Source: Thamnaconus septentrionalis (taxonomy: Eukaryota; Chordata; Actinopteri; Tetraodontiformes; Monacanthidae). From it: a DNA stretch of 64,000 bases. Location: the NCBI GenBank assembly GCA_009823395.1, contig CM020511.1, forward strand, positions 12,537,501 through 12,601,500, read 5' to 3'. Below the pieces are notes generated by a model, which was not told the origin of the DNA, did not search any database, and saw only the letters and a program-made list of their open reading frames with translations. Position 1 is the first letter of the stretch. Each line of letters begins with the position of its first letter. The position numbers and the translations under genes are program-made. Positions 47,100 through 58,380 of this stretch are shown here, in pieces.

Positions 47100-47376
47100 A
47101 CCCGTCTCGCTGAAACGGGGTGACACGGCCGGTCCCGAGTTGCTATGGCGACGGGCCCACTGGTGTGGCGGCGGGTCCGCCAGTGCGCCTGCTAAGCGCG
47201 CGTCTCTCTGTGTTCTCGGGGAGTCCGAGCGGGCGACGACGTGCGCAAGCCGCCGGCGAACGTGTGTGTCTGCGCGGTTTGTTTGCTGGTGTGTGTGTGT
47301 TAGCGGGTTGTGTTTTGCGGCCTCCTGCAGATGTTCTCTGGCCCTGTGGCGCCTCCTGCCAGCTGCTCCGCCCACA

Positions 47377-47426
<50 letters not shown>

Positions 47427-47680
47427 CCGCACACACTCCTCTTAATTAAGAGCCCGGTGCCATGGTGGGCGACTCGACGGGGGCACGGTGTCACACACAC
47501 ACCACACTCGCACACACCCGCGCGATCGGCCGGCGTTGCCCTTGAAGCCCCGTGGTCTCGATAGCGCCGGCGCTGGTTGGTAAACAAGCGGCTAATCAGG
47601 CCCGTGCGTCTAATCCGCGCAGTCCGCCGGGCTCCACAGGCAACGCTACCGACACCGACACGCACTCCCGCTCTCCGCTG
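47100..47680. promoter_or_regulatory. CpG island with RFX X-box
   Basis: CpG-dense DNA with GTTGCTATGGCGAC at 47139-47152, 12 of 14 identical to the palindromic RFX X-box. The island is interrupted by (CA)21 at 47382-47423. RFX sites in CpG-island promoters often mark ciliary or neuronal genes. Direction and first exon are not determined. Long frames on both strands follow from the GC content and the CA array. Confidence 0.5.
47382..47423. repeat. (CA)21 microsatellite
   Basis: Uninterrupted CA units inside the CpG-rich block. Confidence 0.97.
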
Positions 47681-47689
47681 AGAGGGGCT

Positions 47690-49670
47690 GGTGGAGAGGA
47701 GGAGGCGGGAGAGGGTGAGAGAGAGGAGGAGGACGAGGAAGAGCCCAAGGAATCAGGGTTTTGGTGGAGAGGGGCAGAGGGCGAACGGGAAGGAAGAGGA
47801 AGAGGGTTGCAGCGGAAGTGGGCGTTCAATGGCGTCGGTGTCTGTCGTTGTCCATGAAGTTGAGGAAGCTGTTTGAGGCCAGTGTGGAACTTGTTGCGTT
47901 TGTGTTTCTCCTGGTGCGTTGTTGTGAATTTGCCACGCAGCATTGTGATGGTTCATATATTTTATCCCGCCGCTGAAACCGACTTGCAGCTATGAAACTT
48001 CTCTCGGAGATTTGTTCTCCATTTGGCCGAACTGAACCCGTTACATCTCTTCATGGCTTGCGTTCTTTCATGTCTGCGAAGGAAACAGGGTCGAACTTGA
48101 TGAGATCCATTTTCCGCTGTGTCCACTCTGTCCCGGTCGGACTGGGTCGGGTCTCCACACAGTGCCAAACAAAGGTATATAATAAGCAGAGCAGCAGTTG
48201 GATAGACTGCAGCATGACTCGCATGAATTGCATTCAACGCAAGTCAACCTTATTTCCATGCAAAGAGGGTAAAGTCGCTCCAACGGTGCCGTCTGTGGCA
48301 CCACCTCGTGTCTTAGTTGGAGGATCCAAATCCATGTGTTTGTATTGCAAATTAAACTCCAAACCTTTTGCCGCCTCCTTATGCCAAGTGCGCTTGGTAG
48401 CGCTTGATTCAGTAGCTTTGTATATAATTGTGGTACAGTCAAACACAGAATGTCCAGAAAGTATTTTCACTTGTGTTTTAACCAGTCACTCCTCAGACAA
48501 TACAGTCTTTACTTTCCGTGAACAATAGCCAGGTAGGAAACATTTTAGGGAACAAAATGATTATTATCATTTTTCTTTAAATGTTAAGAAGCAGCATTTA
48601 CGATCGCTCAGAAAATTCTGGGCTGCTGAAATGTGCCTTTCACTGCTGCAGTTTTCTCTTGAGATGTTCTCATCGCCGCTACGTACAGCTCGCACATATC
48701 ACACCTGCTGCTGCCTCCGACGGCAGACGTCCATCATGTTTTTGCGAGGCTTCACCAGGATGTTTTCCGGCCAAATTTTGTCTGCACACACTTGACTGAA
48801 GTACTCAAGCGCAGACAGCAGCATTATCTCCCACCGGCATCAAAATACAAAACACACCGTGCACACCTTTATCCCTCGTAAGTTTGGGGACATTCAGACT
48901 CGTCTGCTTGGCAAGTAGTCCAGTTTTGCCAGTTTTGCCCTGTGCTTTCTGTTGCTATTTCAGTGGAATCCCCACCCTTCACAAAGAAATCTTGATTTTA
49001 GACATTTAGGTATTTGTAAAACCATTTAAAATATGTTGCTGTTGCTGTTGGTAATTTAGATTTCTCATGTAAACCATTTTATTTGTGTCTTTTTTAGTTA
49101 TTAAACTTGAATTCAAATGTAAGTTGCATGCATATTATCAGAAAACCAGCCTGTTGCCTTGAGGGCAACTCAATGCCCTCATTGAGACAATGATATCTTC
49201 ATTGTTTTGCATGTTCAGAATTTGATTTTTTCAATGTGCCTTTAATATGCAATGCTGCATGTATCCAACTTAAATTGGAGAATTCACATATGTATATTTA
49301 TTTTTATTGATCAAAAATGTATTATTGTTAATTTTAAATGCAAAAAGTGCTTAAATTACAATTTTAAACAGATACTGTGATTCTGCAACATGGCCTCCTC
49401 GCTCTGCCCCATGCAGTGCAGTGCATCCTTCTATCTCTCTTCACTTCCTTTTCCCTCATATTTGTCTCACTCCCATCTACATTAACTGCCATTTAGTCCT
49501 GCTGCTCCTAATGGTCCGTGTTATCTCTTTCTTACTTTCCCTCTGGTCTCTTTTAACCATCCCTTTAGTTTCTCCGCTGCTTCTCCATCATTGCCCCCCT
49601 CCCCCACACACACACCCACCCTCCCTTTCTCGCTCTCCCCCCTCCTCCCCGTCATCTCCCCTTCCTCCCT
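47690..49670. other. Non-coding DNA; 178-codon frame of doubtful status
   Basis: A plus-strand frame at 47992-48528 and several overlapping minus-strand frames (47962-48470) are open, but none matches a protein family I know. The minus strand contains WTQRKMDLIKFDPVSFADMK (48057-48116), which looks protein-like but is isolated. A compact nested inverted-repeat patch around GAGGGC/GCCCTC lies near 49160-49185. The rest is AT-rich, grading into CT-rich DNA at 49430-49675. Confidence 0.35.
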
Positions 49671-49679
49671 AACACACCC

Positions 49680-49880
49680 GCAGACGACAGAACACCACGG
49701 ACAGTTAATAATTCTCTAATTTCCGCTCTTCACGGCGCGTAGAAGGTGTCGCAGATAACCTGATTTATCAGACGGCTATTAGAATGTGAATCAGGGGGCA
49801 TTAAAGCAATGGACATTAATGCGCACATTGTTTAAACAACGCCACGGGACTAATGGATTTCAAAATGAATTTGTCAACAC
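49680..49880. promoter_or_regulatory. Conserved-like block with RE1-like (REST) motif
   Basis: AACACCACGGACAG at 49691-49704 matches 13 of 14 bases of the RE1 core, although the outer left TTCAG and right CGCC are not conserved. The following 170 bases are rich in TTAAT/ATTAA and GATAA words typical of homeodomain and GATA factors. A candidate neural silencer or enhancer. Confidence 0.35.
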
Positions 49881-51310
49881 CGTTCTCCGTGAATACAATT
49901 AGTCAAATGAGAGCGAAGCACGCGGAGGGGACCAGAGGAGGAGGAGATGGGAGCCGCTTTAGTGCGATGCAGAGGAAGTCGCGTAAACTGCAGCAGAAAT
50001 TCACCTCTGCCTCAAGGACATCTTTTTGTTTTTTAATGAACAACTTTTTCAGCATGTTAAGTAGCGCTGGTTAGGCTTAGCAGGAAAAAACATTTATTCC
50101 ACTTACCTTTATTAGTAATAATTAATAATAGACGTCTCTCCAGGCGTAGACTTGTGGTACCTCAGACCCATGAAAAATAAAGGAGTTGAGGTCAGGAGGA
50201 AAAACATGTTGCATAAACTGATGATAATTGATGGACTGTTGCCAGGCTATACTATCTGTCACAGAGAGCAGAGTCAGTGAAGCTTTTTAGGAGTCCAAGA
50301 ATAATTTCCAACACATTTAAAACACAAAGACTGAAACTAAACCATCCTATAATTGCTGGATTTCAGAAGGCTTCAGTAGGAGTTTAAACTGACCTTCACT
50401 TAGTGGTAGCAGAGGAGACACTTTATGACAGTTTGACCAAAATCAAAACTCGCTTTTATTTTAGAAGCTAATTCCTTCCAAATCATGTGTATATGCACTT
50501 CTCTCAAAGTGTTCGCTTTGAGAGAAGTGAAAAATAATGGTGACTTCACCACAACAAAAAAAGTCAGTGCTTCAACAATGTGTGCTTTGTGGTTGGTTTC
50601 GTCTTGGTCTCATGATGTCAGGACATTTGGTAGTCATCATTTGTGGATCAGGCAGTTGTGTTTGTTATTTTTGCAGTTTTGTTGAAGAACAGCATGTGTC
50701 TAGTGCGGAACGCTGAGCAGCTGGAAATGCAAATTGTGTTCACCTTAGAAGATTATTGTGCATTTTAAGTCCATAGTGAAATGTCATCTAAAAAAGTTGT
50801 GTGGGTCATGTCAGTCTTTTAGTCAGTTAGTTCTGCTGGAGTGTGTGACTGTGTCTCTAGTGAAAATCTTCAGAAAGTGCGTGCAAAAAACATTTTAAAA
50901 CCAGCTATTTGTGATGTCACAAAAGGCAGTGACAACTGATACTTCTCTTACATCTGTGACAGTGCCATGGCACATGTGTTACAGCTACAAAGAAATGTGT
51001 AATGCCCACTTGTTGACCCGGCACTCTCAGCCTGGTGGCGAAATATTAAATTGCAATTTTACTTTTTGCGTCAGCGTATCAGAAATGATGAAGAGCGACG
51101 GCGCGGAAGGATCGGTCACGCTCGCGCCAGATTCAGTCGGTGGCTGCCATTAAAGCGAATTTTGTCATTTTGTTTTTTACCTGCAATGAACTCAAAAATC
51201 AAAACACACACACACACGCACGCACACGCGCACGCACACACACCTCTTCTGCCACCTTCATCTTCTTCTCTCAGTCGGCCGCAGAAGGAGAGTCGGCCGC
51301 TGGGCAGACA
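49881..51310. other. Non-coding DNA with hairpin
   Basis: No gene recognised. The hairpin at 50496-50529 is listed separately. A CA/CG array lies at about 51203-51243. Confidence 0.45.
50496..50529. repeat. Perfect 14-bp stem hairpin
   Basis: CACTTCTCTCAAAG at 50496-50509, loop TGTTCG, and the exact reverse complement at 50516-50529. No flanking duplication. Confidence 0.92.
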
Positions 51311-51314
51311 GGGG

Positions 51315-51317
<3 letters not shown>

Positions 51318-51384
<67 letters not shown>

Positions 51385-51396
51385 TGGTGGTGGTGG
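51318..51396. repeat. (TG)33 microsatellite with GTG tail
   Basis: About 66 bases of uninterrupted TG followed by a short GTG run. It is the longest TG array in the window. Frames through it encode Cys-Val runs. Confidence 0.97.
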
Positions 51397-51485
51397 GAGG
51401 GGGGTGGTTGCTTTGCGTGTCGCTTGAATACTAATGTCCTACTTCAGGAGTGAACCTCGTCCCCTCCATCCCCCCTTGGTCCCTG

Positions 51486-51486
<1 letters not shown>

Positions 51487-51521
<35 letters not shown>

Positions 51522-51945
51522 TGTCTCTCTCCCTCGCTCCCTCTCTCCCAGCCGTCTTTTCCGTACTCTCTCATTTTTCTTCACCTTTGTTTTCTCACCT
51601 CCCCCACTCCTCCTCGGATGCGGCCCCTCGTCTCCTCTGTCTTCTCACTCCTCGTCCGCTGTGTCTGTCCACCCGGTGCCAGGCTGTCCGTCACCCACGC
51701 TCCCTCTGCATCCTTCCAAGTCAGTCCTTCCACTCGCCGCGTTGCCACGTCCCTAAGATGCCTCGCTGCCTTCGCTCCTCTGCCATTCACTTTTTAAAAC
51801 CCACCCACACTACCGTGCGCACACGCACACACGCACGAAAAGGAACAGTGTGCACTCCAGACCTTCTTAAATACCGAGCTGATTAATGAGACGGAGGTGT
51901 GGGGCCAGGAAGTCTCACCCTTAAGGGAGACTGCTGCTGATATGC

Positions 51946-51986
<41 letters not shown>
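51487..51986. repeat. Pyrimidine-rich tract with two (CT)n arrays
   Basis: (CT)n at 51487-51517 and 51948-51976, the second grading into CA to 51986. The intervening DNA is C/T-rich, giving long Ser/Leu frames on the plus strand (51434-51886) that are rejected as coding. Confidence 0.85.
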
Positions 51987-51999
51987 CGTTCTTTTTCTT

Positions 52000-53820
52000 T
52001 TCTTTTCACGTCTTAAAAAAAATAAAAAACTCAAATTGTCAGCCGCGCAGCTTCGCCTCAAAAATATATTGTCATTCTCCCGTTGGCTGCCGCCTATTAA
52101 ATCTCCCTTTTCCTCCTCTTCCTGCGCGGCGTACAGTATCCACTGCAGGCGAGAGCTCAGCAACCTGCACAGCCAGCCGGGGCTCCCCAGGTGTGGCAGG
52201 GGGCCTCTTTCTGAAGTGTTGCCGGCTCATTTTCTTAGCGGCGGCTCAGGCACGACTCAACCCTCGGCTCAAAATGGCCTTCGACACATCCCCGTGTCTG
52301 ATTTGCACGTGCGTTTGACCCTGAGGAGCGGCGGCGGCGGCGGCGGCGGCGCTGGCGGAGCAAGGCGATGGAGTGCAGCTGCTGCCCCCTGAATGCTGAC
52401 ACACACGGTGGGAAGAGGCGAAACGTGCAGGCGGGCGGGCGGGCGGGCGCGCACGCACACCTGCACACAAGCGCAATCTCCACTGGGTCAGCCGGGTTCA
52501 AAACATTTGTATTCATGGAGGGTTTTTGCATCGGCTGCACCACCTACAGTGTTTCATCTAACGGTGGGACGTGGCTCTCAGCGTTCACACTCACAAGACC
52601 TTGGCCCGTGCTGGAGTGTTTTTTATGGGCCGTGTTTACGGCAGGGCGCCGCTACCTGTCTGTATCCCCGTGACTGAATGCATTTTTTTTTTTTTACTCC
52701 CACTTGGATCCCACTTGGAAATAGTTAAAAGGTGCAGGTTTTCTTTTATTATTTTTTATTTATTTTTTTTTTGATGCTCAAATTGACCCTTGAGATGCAG
52801 CACCTCGGAGCGTGCACACTCCCACGCCGCGCACGCGTCGGTCTTAATCCGGACATTCTGAATCAATATCCACGCGCACAGATCTGCATGGACATGTGGA
52901 GGCTCATCGGTCTGTTCCTAAAGTTTCCAGTGCTGACAAATGGATTGTTCCGGCTGTTTTGGCAAAATCCCATCTGATTTGCTGTCTGCCGAGTTCTAAC
53001 TGGTTTGTTTCTCGTTCTTAAAGTGGCACAAATCTTTTTTTTTTCTGACAAAACACATCACATTCTCAGCGTTCCGGAGGTCCAGATTTTATTTTTTGTT
53101 GGTCCCTCCCGCTCCAGCATCAAATGTGAACAGAACTTCTAAAATGAGACTTACATGTTAAGAACATAACAAGCGAACAGTTATATTTTTTAAATAAACA
53201 AGTTGGAAAAATATCACAATATCATAATTTTAAGGTGATTCTGCTGATACCATGACCATTTGACAAAGCATGGTTTAGATTTGTAGAAACACAAAAAGGG
53301 TAAATTTCCATTTTTTTCTCCAAATAATGCAAACTACTTTTTTAGTCAAATGTATCCATTTCTGCGGCCATGCTCATTTCCTCATATAGTTCACGTGTGG
53401 CACACTCTCGGCGCCCCCCGGTTTTGCATAATAAAGGCATTAGAACTTAAAAAAGTAACACGCAAGAATCACAGAGGACCAAAGAAAAAGACAAATATTG
53501 GAGCGAAGATGATTGATTGATCTGAGCTGGAGCAAAGGGATGGCAGATGATGAAGTTCGGGTGGGATTAAAAGAGGAGACGCCGAGCCGTATGAGGGGTG
53601 GGGGGTGTGGGGGGGTTTGGAAGAGATATGACATCTCTCAAAGTCTTTCATGAATCACTTGAATTCCATATGAAGACATCGCGCTGGCCCACAGTGCCGT
53701 ATCACTCAACACACTTCAAACTTTAAATCACAGCGCTCAAAACCTACTCAGCATCCTCGCCTGGCCCCGTGTTCAGTGTGGAAATCCAACTTGGCTCGGG
53801 CTGGAAGGAAAGTTGGCCAG
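52000..53820. other. Non-coding DNA with GCG and GCGG repeats
   Basis: No gene recognised. A GCG trinucleotide repeat lies at 52329-52351 and a GCGG run at about 52431-52450. These are in a CpG-rich patch (52230-52460) that may be regulatory. T tracts lie near 52683 and 52760, and a G-rich patch near 53595-53620. Confidence 0.4.
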
Positions 53821-53824
53821 AGAG

Positions 53825-53827
<3 letters not shown>

Positions 53828-53882
<55 letters not shown>
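53828..53882. repeat. (CT)27 microsatellite
   Basis: Uninterrupted CT dinucleotides, about 55 bases. Confidence 0.97.
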
Positions 53883-53884
<2 letters not shown>

Positions 53885-54253
53885 GTTCCCCTGTGAATAA
53901 GAAACTAAAAGTCCATAAAAACCCTCACAACTTTGTGATTGTCAGCAGCAACTGGTAGGCCGTTTTTTTTGCTGCAATGCTCCAAAACGGAGTAGTTGGA
54001 TGTTCTTTTTTATTTATTTATCGAAACAAAATCTCGCTTTGACTTCTGGCTTTCTTTTTTCCTTTCCCTCCTCGCTTTGCATACGAGGACTTCGATGAGA
54101 TGCACTTTGAGAAACTGCTGCTGTGTTCACCCCCATTTAACATCAACTCCAGGAGGTTTTTGTACAAACAGCTGGGCGCTCAGGCAGAAATGCATTCAAA
54201 GCATTTCTGCAAAAGCACCAAATTATTGCATTGTTTATCTTCAAAAAAAAGGA

Positions 54254-54298
54254 GGGAATCAATCCAAATAAAAATTTGATTTATCTGGATTGATTCCC
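54254..54298. repeat. 19-bp stem hairpin with one mismatch
   Basis: The arm at 54254-54272 (GGGAATCAATCCA then one unpaired base and ATAAA) pairs with 54280-54298. The loop is the seven bases AATTTGA. Thirteen outer pairs are perfect. Confidence 0.92.
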
Positions 54299-54664
54299 AG
54301 GATCAAAGTCATTCCCGTCCCGTCCGGAGGTGAATCCCATATCTGGCAGCAGTCTGTCACGTGAGCTTTGGCGCGCGGCTGTTGACGGCTCTTTTTGCAC
54401 CTGCAGTGGAGGAATTTTTTTTTTCTCGATAAAGCGGCTATAAAAACAACATTTTGCACTATGAAAGAGGTAGAACTACTCCAGCCATGCAGAAAAGGAG
54501 GAGAGCCAGAAAACCATTGCACCTGAGGTTGTGTAGCTGGTTGACCTGCAACGGCACGGCGCAGCACGACACGGCACGCTGCAGCACAGCTCCACCCACC
54601 CGGGGCTCCATCCATAGCGCACGAGCTCCTCACAGCCAGACATCCACGGCAAGACCGACTGCAG

Positions 54665-54678
54665 GTTACCATGACAAC
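54665..54678. promoter_or_regulatory. RFX X-box-like site
   Basis: GTTACCATGACAAC matches 12 of 14 bases of the RFX palindrome, with one of the two differences a tolerated purine change. It lies in a moderately CpG-rich, non-repetitive block (54500-54720). Confidence 0.5.
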
Positions 54679-54779
54679 CTGGAGGCAATGCCTGCATGGG
54701 ACAAAGGCTGGCATGTCCCATTTCTGTGCGTGTGTGTGTGCGGCGCGCGCGTTTTTGTGTGCGTGCGTGCACGCCCGCA

Positions 54780-55000
54780 ATTGAGGGAGGGAGAGAGGGA
54801 GAGAGGGAGAGAGAGGGAGAGTGAGTGATGTGTGGCAGAGCAGGAGCGGCCCTCCTGGGGCCCTCATTCATTTGTGTCTCGCTGAGACCACAGGAGCCCT
54901 GATGCAGCAGAGATGGAGAAGGAGGGAGGGGGGAGGGAGAGAGGGAGGAGGAGGAGGAGGAGGTGAAGTTGGGGAGAGGGGGAGGACATGATGGGAGTGA
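54780..55000. repeat. Purine-rich GAGAGG/GGA tract
   Basis: GAGGGAGA-type repeats at 54784-54828 and GGA repeats at 54930-54963. The minus-strand frames across them (54259-55283) are pyrimidine read-through. Confidence 0.85.
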
Positions 55001-55738
55001 AAGAAAGAAAGGCAACTGATGTGGAAAAGAAGGAACGAAAGCTGGAAAACGTTGAGGATTGATATAAGGACAATATCAAGTTTTTTTTTTTGCCGAAAAA
55101 ATAAAATAAAAAGGCAGGAGAGGCAAATGGAAGATGTTGAAGGACCAGATGAGGTGTTTTTTTTTCACCCTCCTCTCTTTCCTTCCTTGTCAGCATTGTT
55201 CGTTCAGTCACGCGGCGACGGTTGCGCGGCGCCTCATGCATCAAGGCCCAGGATCTTGACACAGCCCGACCTCTCTGTTCCATTTTGGCAAATTAATTAC
55301 ACCAATTAGCCGGGTGCTCGAAATTCATAGTTTTAATAACCTGTCAAGTTCAAATGACTTGAAATATGACTTCTGGGCTCCAAAGAAAACACAGTGAGTG
55401 TGAGTGCACTCGGGAGCTGCCCGGTAGCGCACGAGACCGTCAAAAAATGTTCTGTTTTTGTTTTGGTATTTGTTTTTTTTTGTGTGTGTGTGTTGTTTTC
55501 TTTGTTACCAACTTCATTGTGTTCCGTGCCGAATGTCTGCCTTAGTAATAGTACTAAGATCTGACTTTGAGTGCAGGAATCATTGAAAACCATCCTTACA
55601 TTCTAGAATGTAGATGTCAATATATTTTTGTTAAATTTTTTGTTCCATTTTTTATTCACATCACACAAACTACAAATCAAATCAAATGTATTTTTAACAA
55701 TAATTTAGATACAGAGTGTAAACTCACACTAATGTGCA

Positions 55739-55800
<62 letters not shown>

Positions 55801-55874
55801 TTTTTGTGTTGGTTGCTTGTTTGTCTGTATTTCTGCTTTTTACTTCTGTTCTGGACCTTGAGTCTGTTCATAAA

Positions 55875-55930
<56 letters not shown>

Positions 55931-55991
55931 GGCTATCTGGCTAACTAGCTAGCTAGCTACCTAGCTAGTTATCTAGCTATCTAGCTATCTT
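55739..55991. repeat. Two (CTAT)n tetranucleotide arrays with degenerate CTAG tail
   Basis: About 15 CTAT units at 55739-55801 and about 14 units at 55874-55930, separated by 72 bases. A degenerate GCTA/TCTA tail continues to about 55991. Tyr-Leu-Ser-Ile frames through it are artefacts. Confidence 0.95.
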
Positions 55992-56643
55992 TCCCATGCT
56001 GCTCTCTAACAAGAGCATTCACTGCAATACATGGTCTGACCCATCAGACAAACACTCATAAACACCACACAAACTTTAAACTGAAACGCGACCATCCCCC
56101 GCTTTATTTTGTGTGTGAGTGTGTCTGTGTCTGTGTGTGTGTGTGTGTGATTTGCCTACTATTCATACTCAAGCAATAACTCTGCAGCCTCCACGACACC
56201 TGTGACGGCCTGGTGATAACATGTGGATGCAGCTGTTTTTACCGCGTCGGGGCCGGAGGAACGCGGGCCCCGTTAAGCATATGTGGAGAGGCTGTTTCAC
56301 TCCCGCCGTGTCGTATATAAAAATCCTATAGGCAGTTTGGAGCTGCCACAGGCCGCCCTGCGCTTTGCCAGAGCAGATTGTCTGGCACGGACGGAACCTG
56401 GCTGGAGAGAGACAGAGAGGGAGATAATTGCTCTTGTAGCGCTCGCTGCCAAGACATCCTCCTCCCGTTATGCCTATATACACTGGCAAACACTTCATCC
56501 CGCCGTGTTCACTTTTTACGAGACACGCATAAACCACCCAGATATGCTGCAGAGAGAGACACACGCGCGTCCTCTCTGACAGTGATTGCCGTCAGTCAGG
56601 AGAAGTATGTTGACAGTCATTTGAGCCGGAGTGGAGAGGAGTT

Positions 56644-56674
<31 letters not shown>

Positions 56675-57990
56675 AAGGGATTCCTTCAGTTCCCGTTATG
56701 TCACAGCGATGCTTGTTTGTTCACTGGAAGCTCTCCTCAGTGTTGGACTGAAGCGTCTCATGATGTCGCCGCCTCTCAAACGTGACCGACAACGTCCGTT
56801 GGCTGTTGTGTCTCTCTCTGTCTCCTTTTGTGACGATAACTAAAGGAGAAACGTGCCAGATTGCATCAAAAGCATTTGAGAATGCACCCCAGTGTGACTG
56901 TAAAAATTCTGTGTTACATTGATACACCGCTTTAGAGCAAATCTGCATTTCTATTGTTGGTGCAAACCTTTCCTACAGAGGGGTTTACAGGGTTGTACAA
57001 GTATATTTCTGTTTAAAAAAAGGCACAGAGAAACTAAAGGCTTACTTGGCTTCCTACTGGATGTCTATTTTTCCTTGTTATGAGCTGCACATTTCTATTT
57101 GAATGGTTTTTATTTTCTTTTAAGCAACAGTGTAACGACCGACCATGTTTCTGTTCAAGTAAGGGGCACTAATACTCTCACGCTGCTTTTTTTCTCATCA
57201 GTGGTTTGAGATGTGTATTGTGAAAATGTGTGCACCAATCCTGCATGGGATTGTTGCGCGCTCCATGAAAGGAACAATTAAAAATGAAATGAAATGAACG
57301 TGGAGGTGCTTTGTTTGCTGTAAATGTATCTTAAAGGGTTACAGCGGGTTTTAAGTAATTAGCATAGCACTCGTAGCACCAGTGACTAAACTCAGCGAAA
57401 TGCTTTTCACAATCCTGAAGTGGGCCAATCTCCATAACAACATTTCTAGTGGAAGAAATAATGTCATTTCATCATACTAACACAAAGGAGTGCATACTGA
57501 CCCTTTTCTCCTTTTTCCTTCAGTGCATATTTGAAAATGTTTTCTCTTGAAAGATAGTCAGGTATGCCTTGTACAAAAAATAATAATGTCAGAAAAAAAA
57601 TCCTGACAAATTAGTTTTTGTGTTGTTGGACGTTAAAATGTGGATATAAGAAAACAACCCATTGTGTTTTAGCCATGTTGTAAGAACATGTAATCCTACT
57701 ATATCAGCTTTTGAAAAAAAAAAAAAAAAGTTTTACAATGACATAAGACCTTTGAAGCATTTCAAACAGCTCTGTAGAATGGTAGCATGTCATCGTGATA
57801 TAAAGCATCACATTGTTTTTAGCTGTTAGCGGTGTTAGCCATCGTCAGGATGGGTCAGAATGTTCTCTGTGTAATTGTCAGCCAGGTTTTTATTGAAATT
57901 ACGAGAAAAAGAAAAGAAAAGAAATCTCTTGTCTGTGCATGTTCCCTCTCAGCGTGTGGCTAACATCTCATTCACCCTCTTCTTCACTCC
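55992..57990. other. Non-coding DNA with TG and CT repeats
   Basis: No gene recognised. TG-rich sequence lies at about 56110-56150 and a (CT)n array at 56644-56671. The block 56170-56580 is higher in complexity, with frames on both strands (56169-56785) but no splice support. An A tract lies near 57713-57730. Confidence 0.4.
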
Positions 57991-57993
57991 CAG

Positions 57994-58076
57994 TGTCCGC
58001 AGTGCAGGGGAAGTTGCCATGGAGGCCAGCAGCTCCTACTGCGGTGTGGGCATCCACTCCGGTGCCAGGATCGGAG
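57994..58076 (+). CDS. Candidate exon 1 of a small two-exon protein gene
   Basis: A pyrimidine-rich acceptor (CTTCTTCACTCCCAG, ending 57993) precedes this exon and a consensus donor, GGAG-GTGAGG, follows 58076. Inside, GTTGCCATGG gives a near-ideal Kozak context for an ATG at 58019. The 58 coding bases encode MEASSSYCGVGIHSGARIG and end in phase 1. The frame is also open upstream of the ATG to the acceptor, so the exon could instead be internal. With the next exon (60826) it yields 66 residues, with three cysteines and no signal peptide or membrane segment. I do not recognise the family. A terminal-exon fragment of a larger gene or a lncRNA are the alternatives. Confidence 0.5.
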
Positions 58077-58319
58077 GTGAGGAAAACAATAAAGCCTCGT
58101 CAAGATGGTGGGAAGAAGTGCATTGTGGGTGGGCCGCAGTTGCCAGCAATGGTAAACGAGCGTGTGGCTCAGTGTGAAGATGAAAATACAGAAATGTAAA
58201 CGCCAGCCACTGGCATTTTCTGCAAATATCCTACGCGTTGCAGCAGTGGCATAAAAAAATAAAAAGGAGCTTGTATATAACTGTATATTTCTACAAATAA
58301 ACAGAGTAAATATACAGTG

Positions 58320-58350
<31 letters not shown>

Positions 58351-58351
<1 letters not shown>

Positions 58352-58380
58352 CACTACCGGTCAAAAGTTTGTACACACCC
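58351..58380 (+). mobile_element. Tc1-like transposon terminus
   Basis: ACACTACCGGTCAAAAGTTT, then GTACACACC, is nearly identical to the end of common fish Tc1-like elements, the same type as the remnant at 28460-28553. It adjoins an AT microsatellite and shows no transposase remnant in the next 300 bases. Confidence 0.7.

Noticed and set aside
47992..48528. 178-codon plus-strand frame
   Set aside because: Several competing frames are open on both strands and no family, splice site or Kozak context supports any. Kept only as a note in the regional entry.
54259..55283. Minus-strand frames of 139 to 202 codons
   Set aside because: Pyrimidine-strand read-through of GAGAGG/GGA repeats.
55567..55952. 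Tyr-Leu-Ser-Ile repeat proteins
   Set aside because: Direct translation of the (CTAT)n microsatellites.
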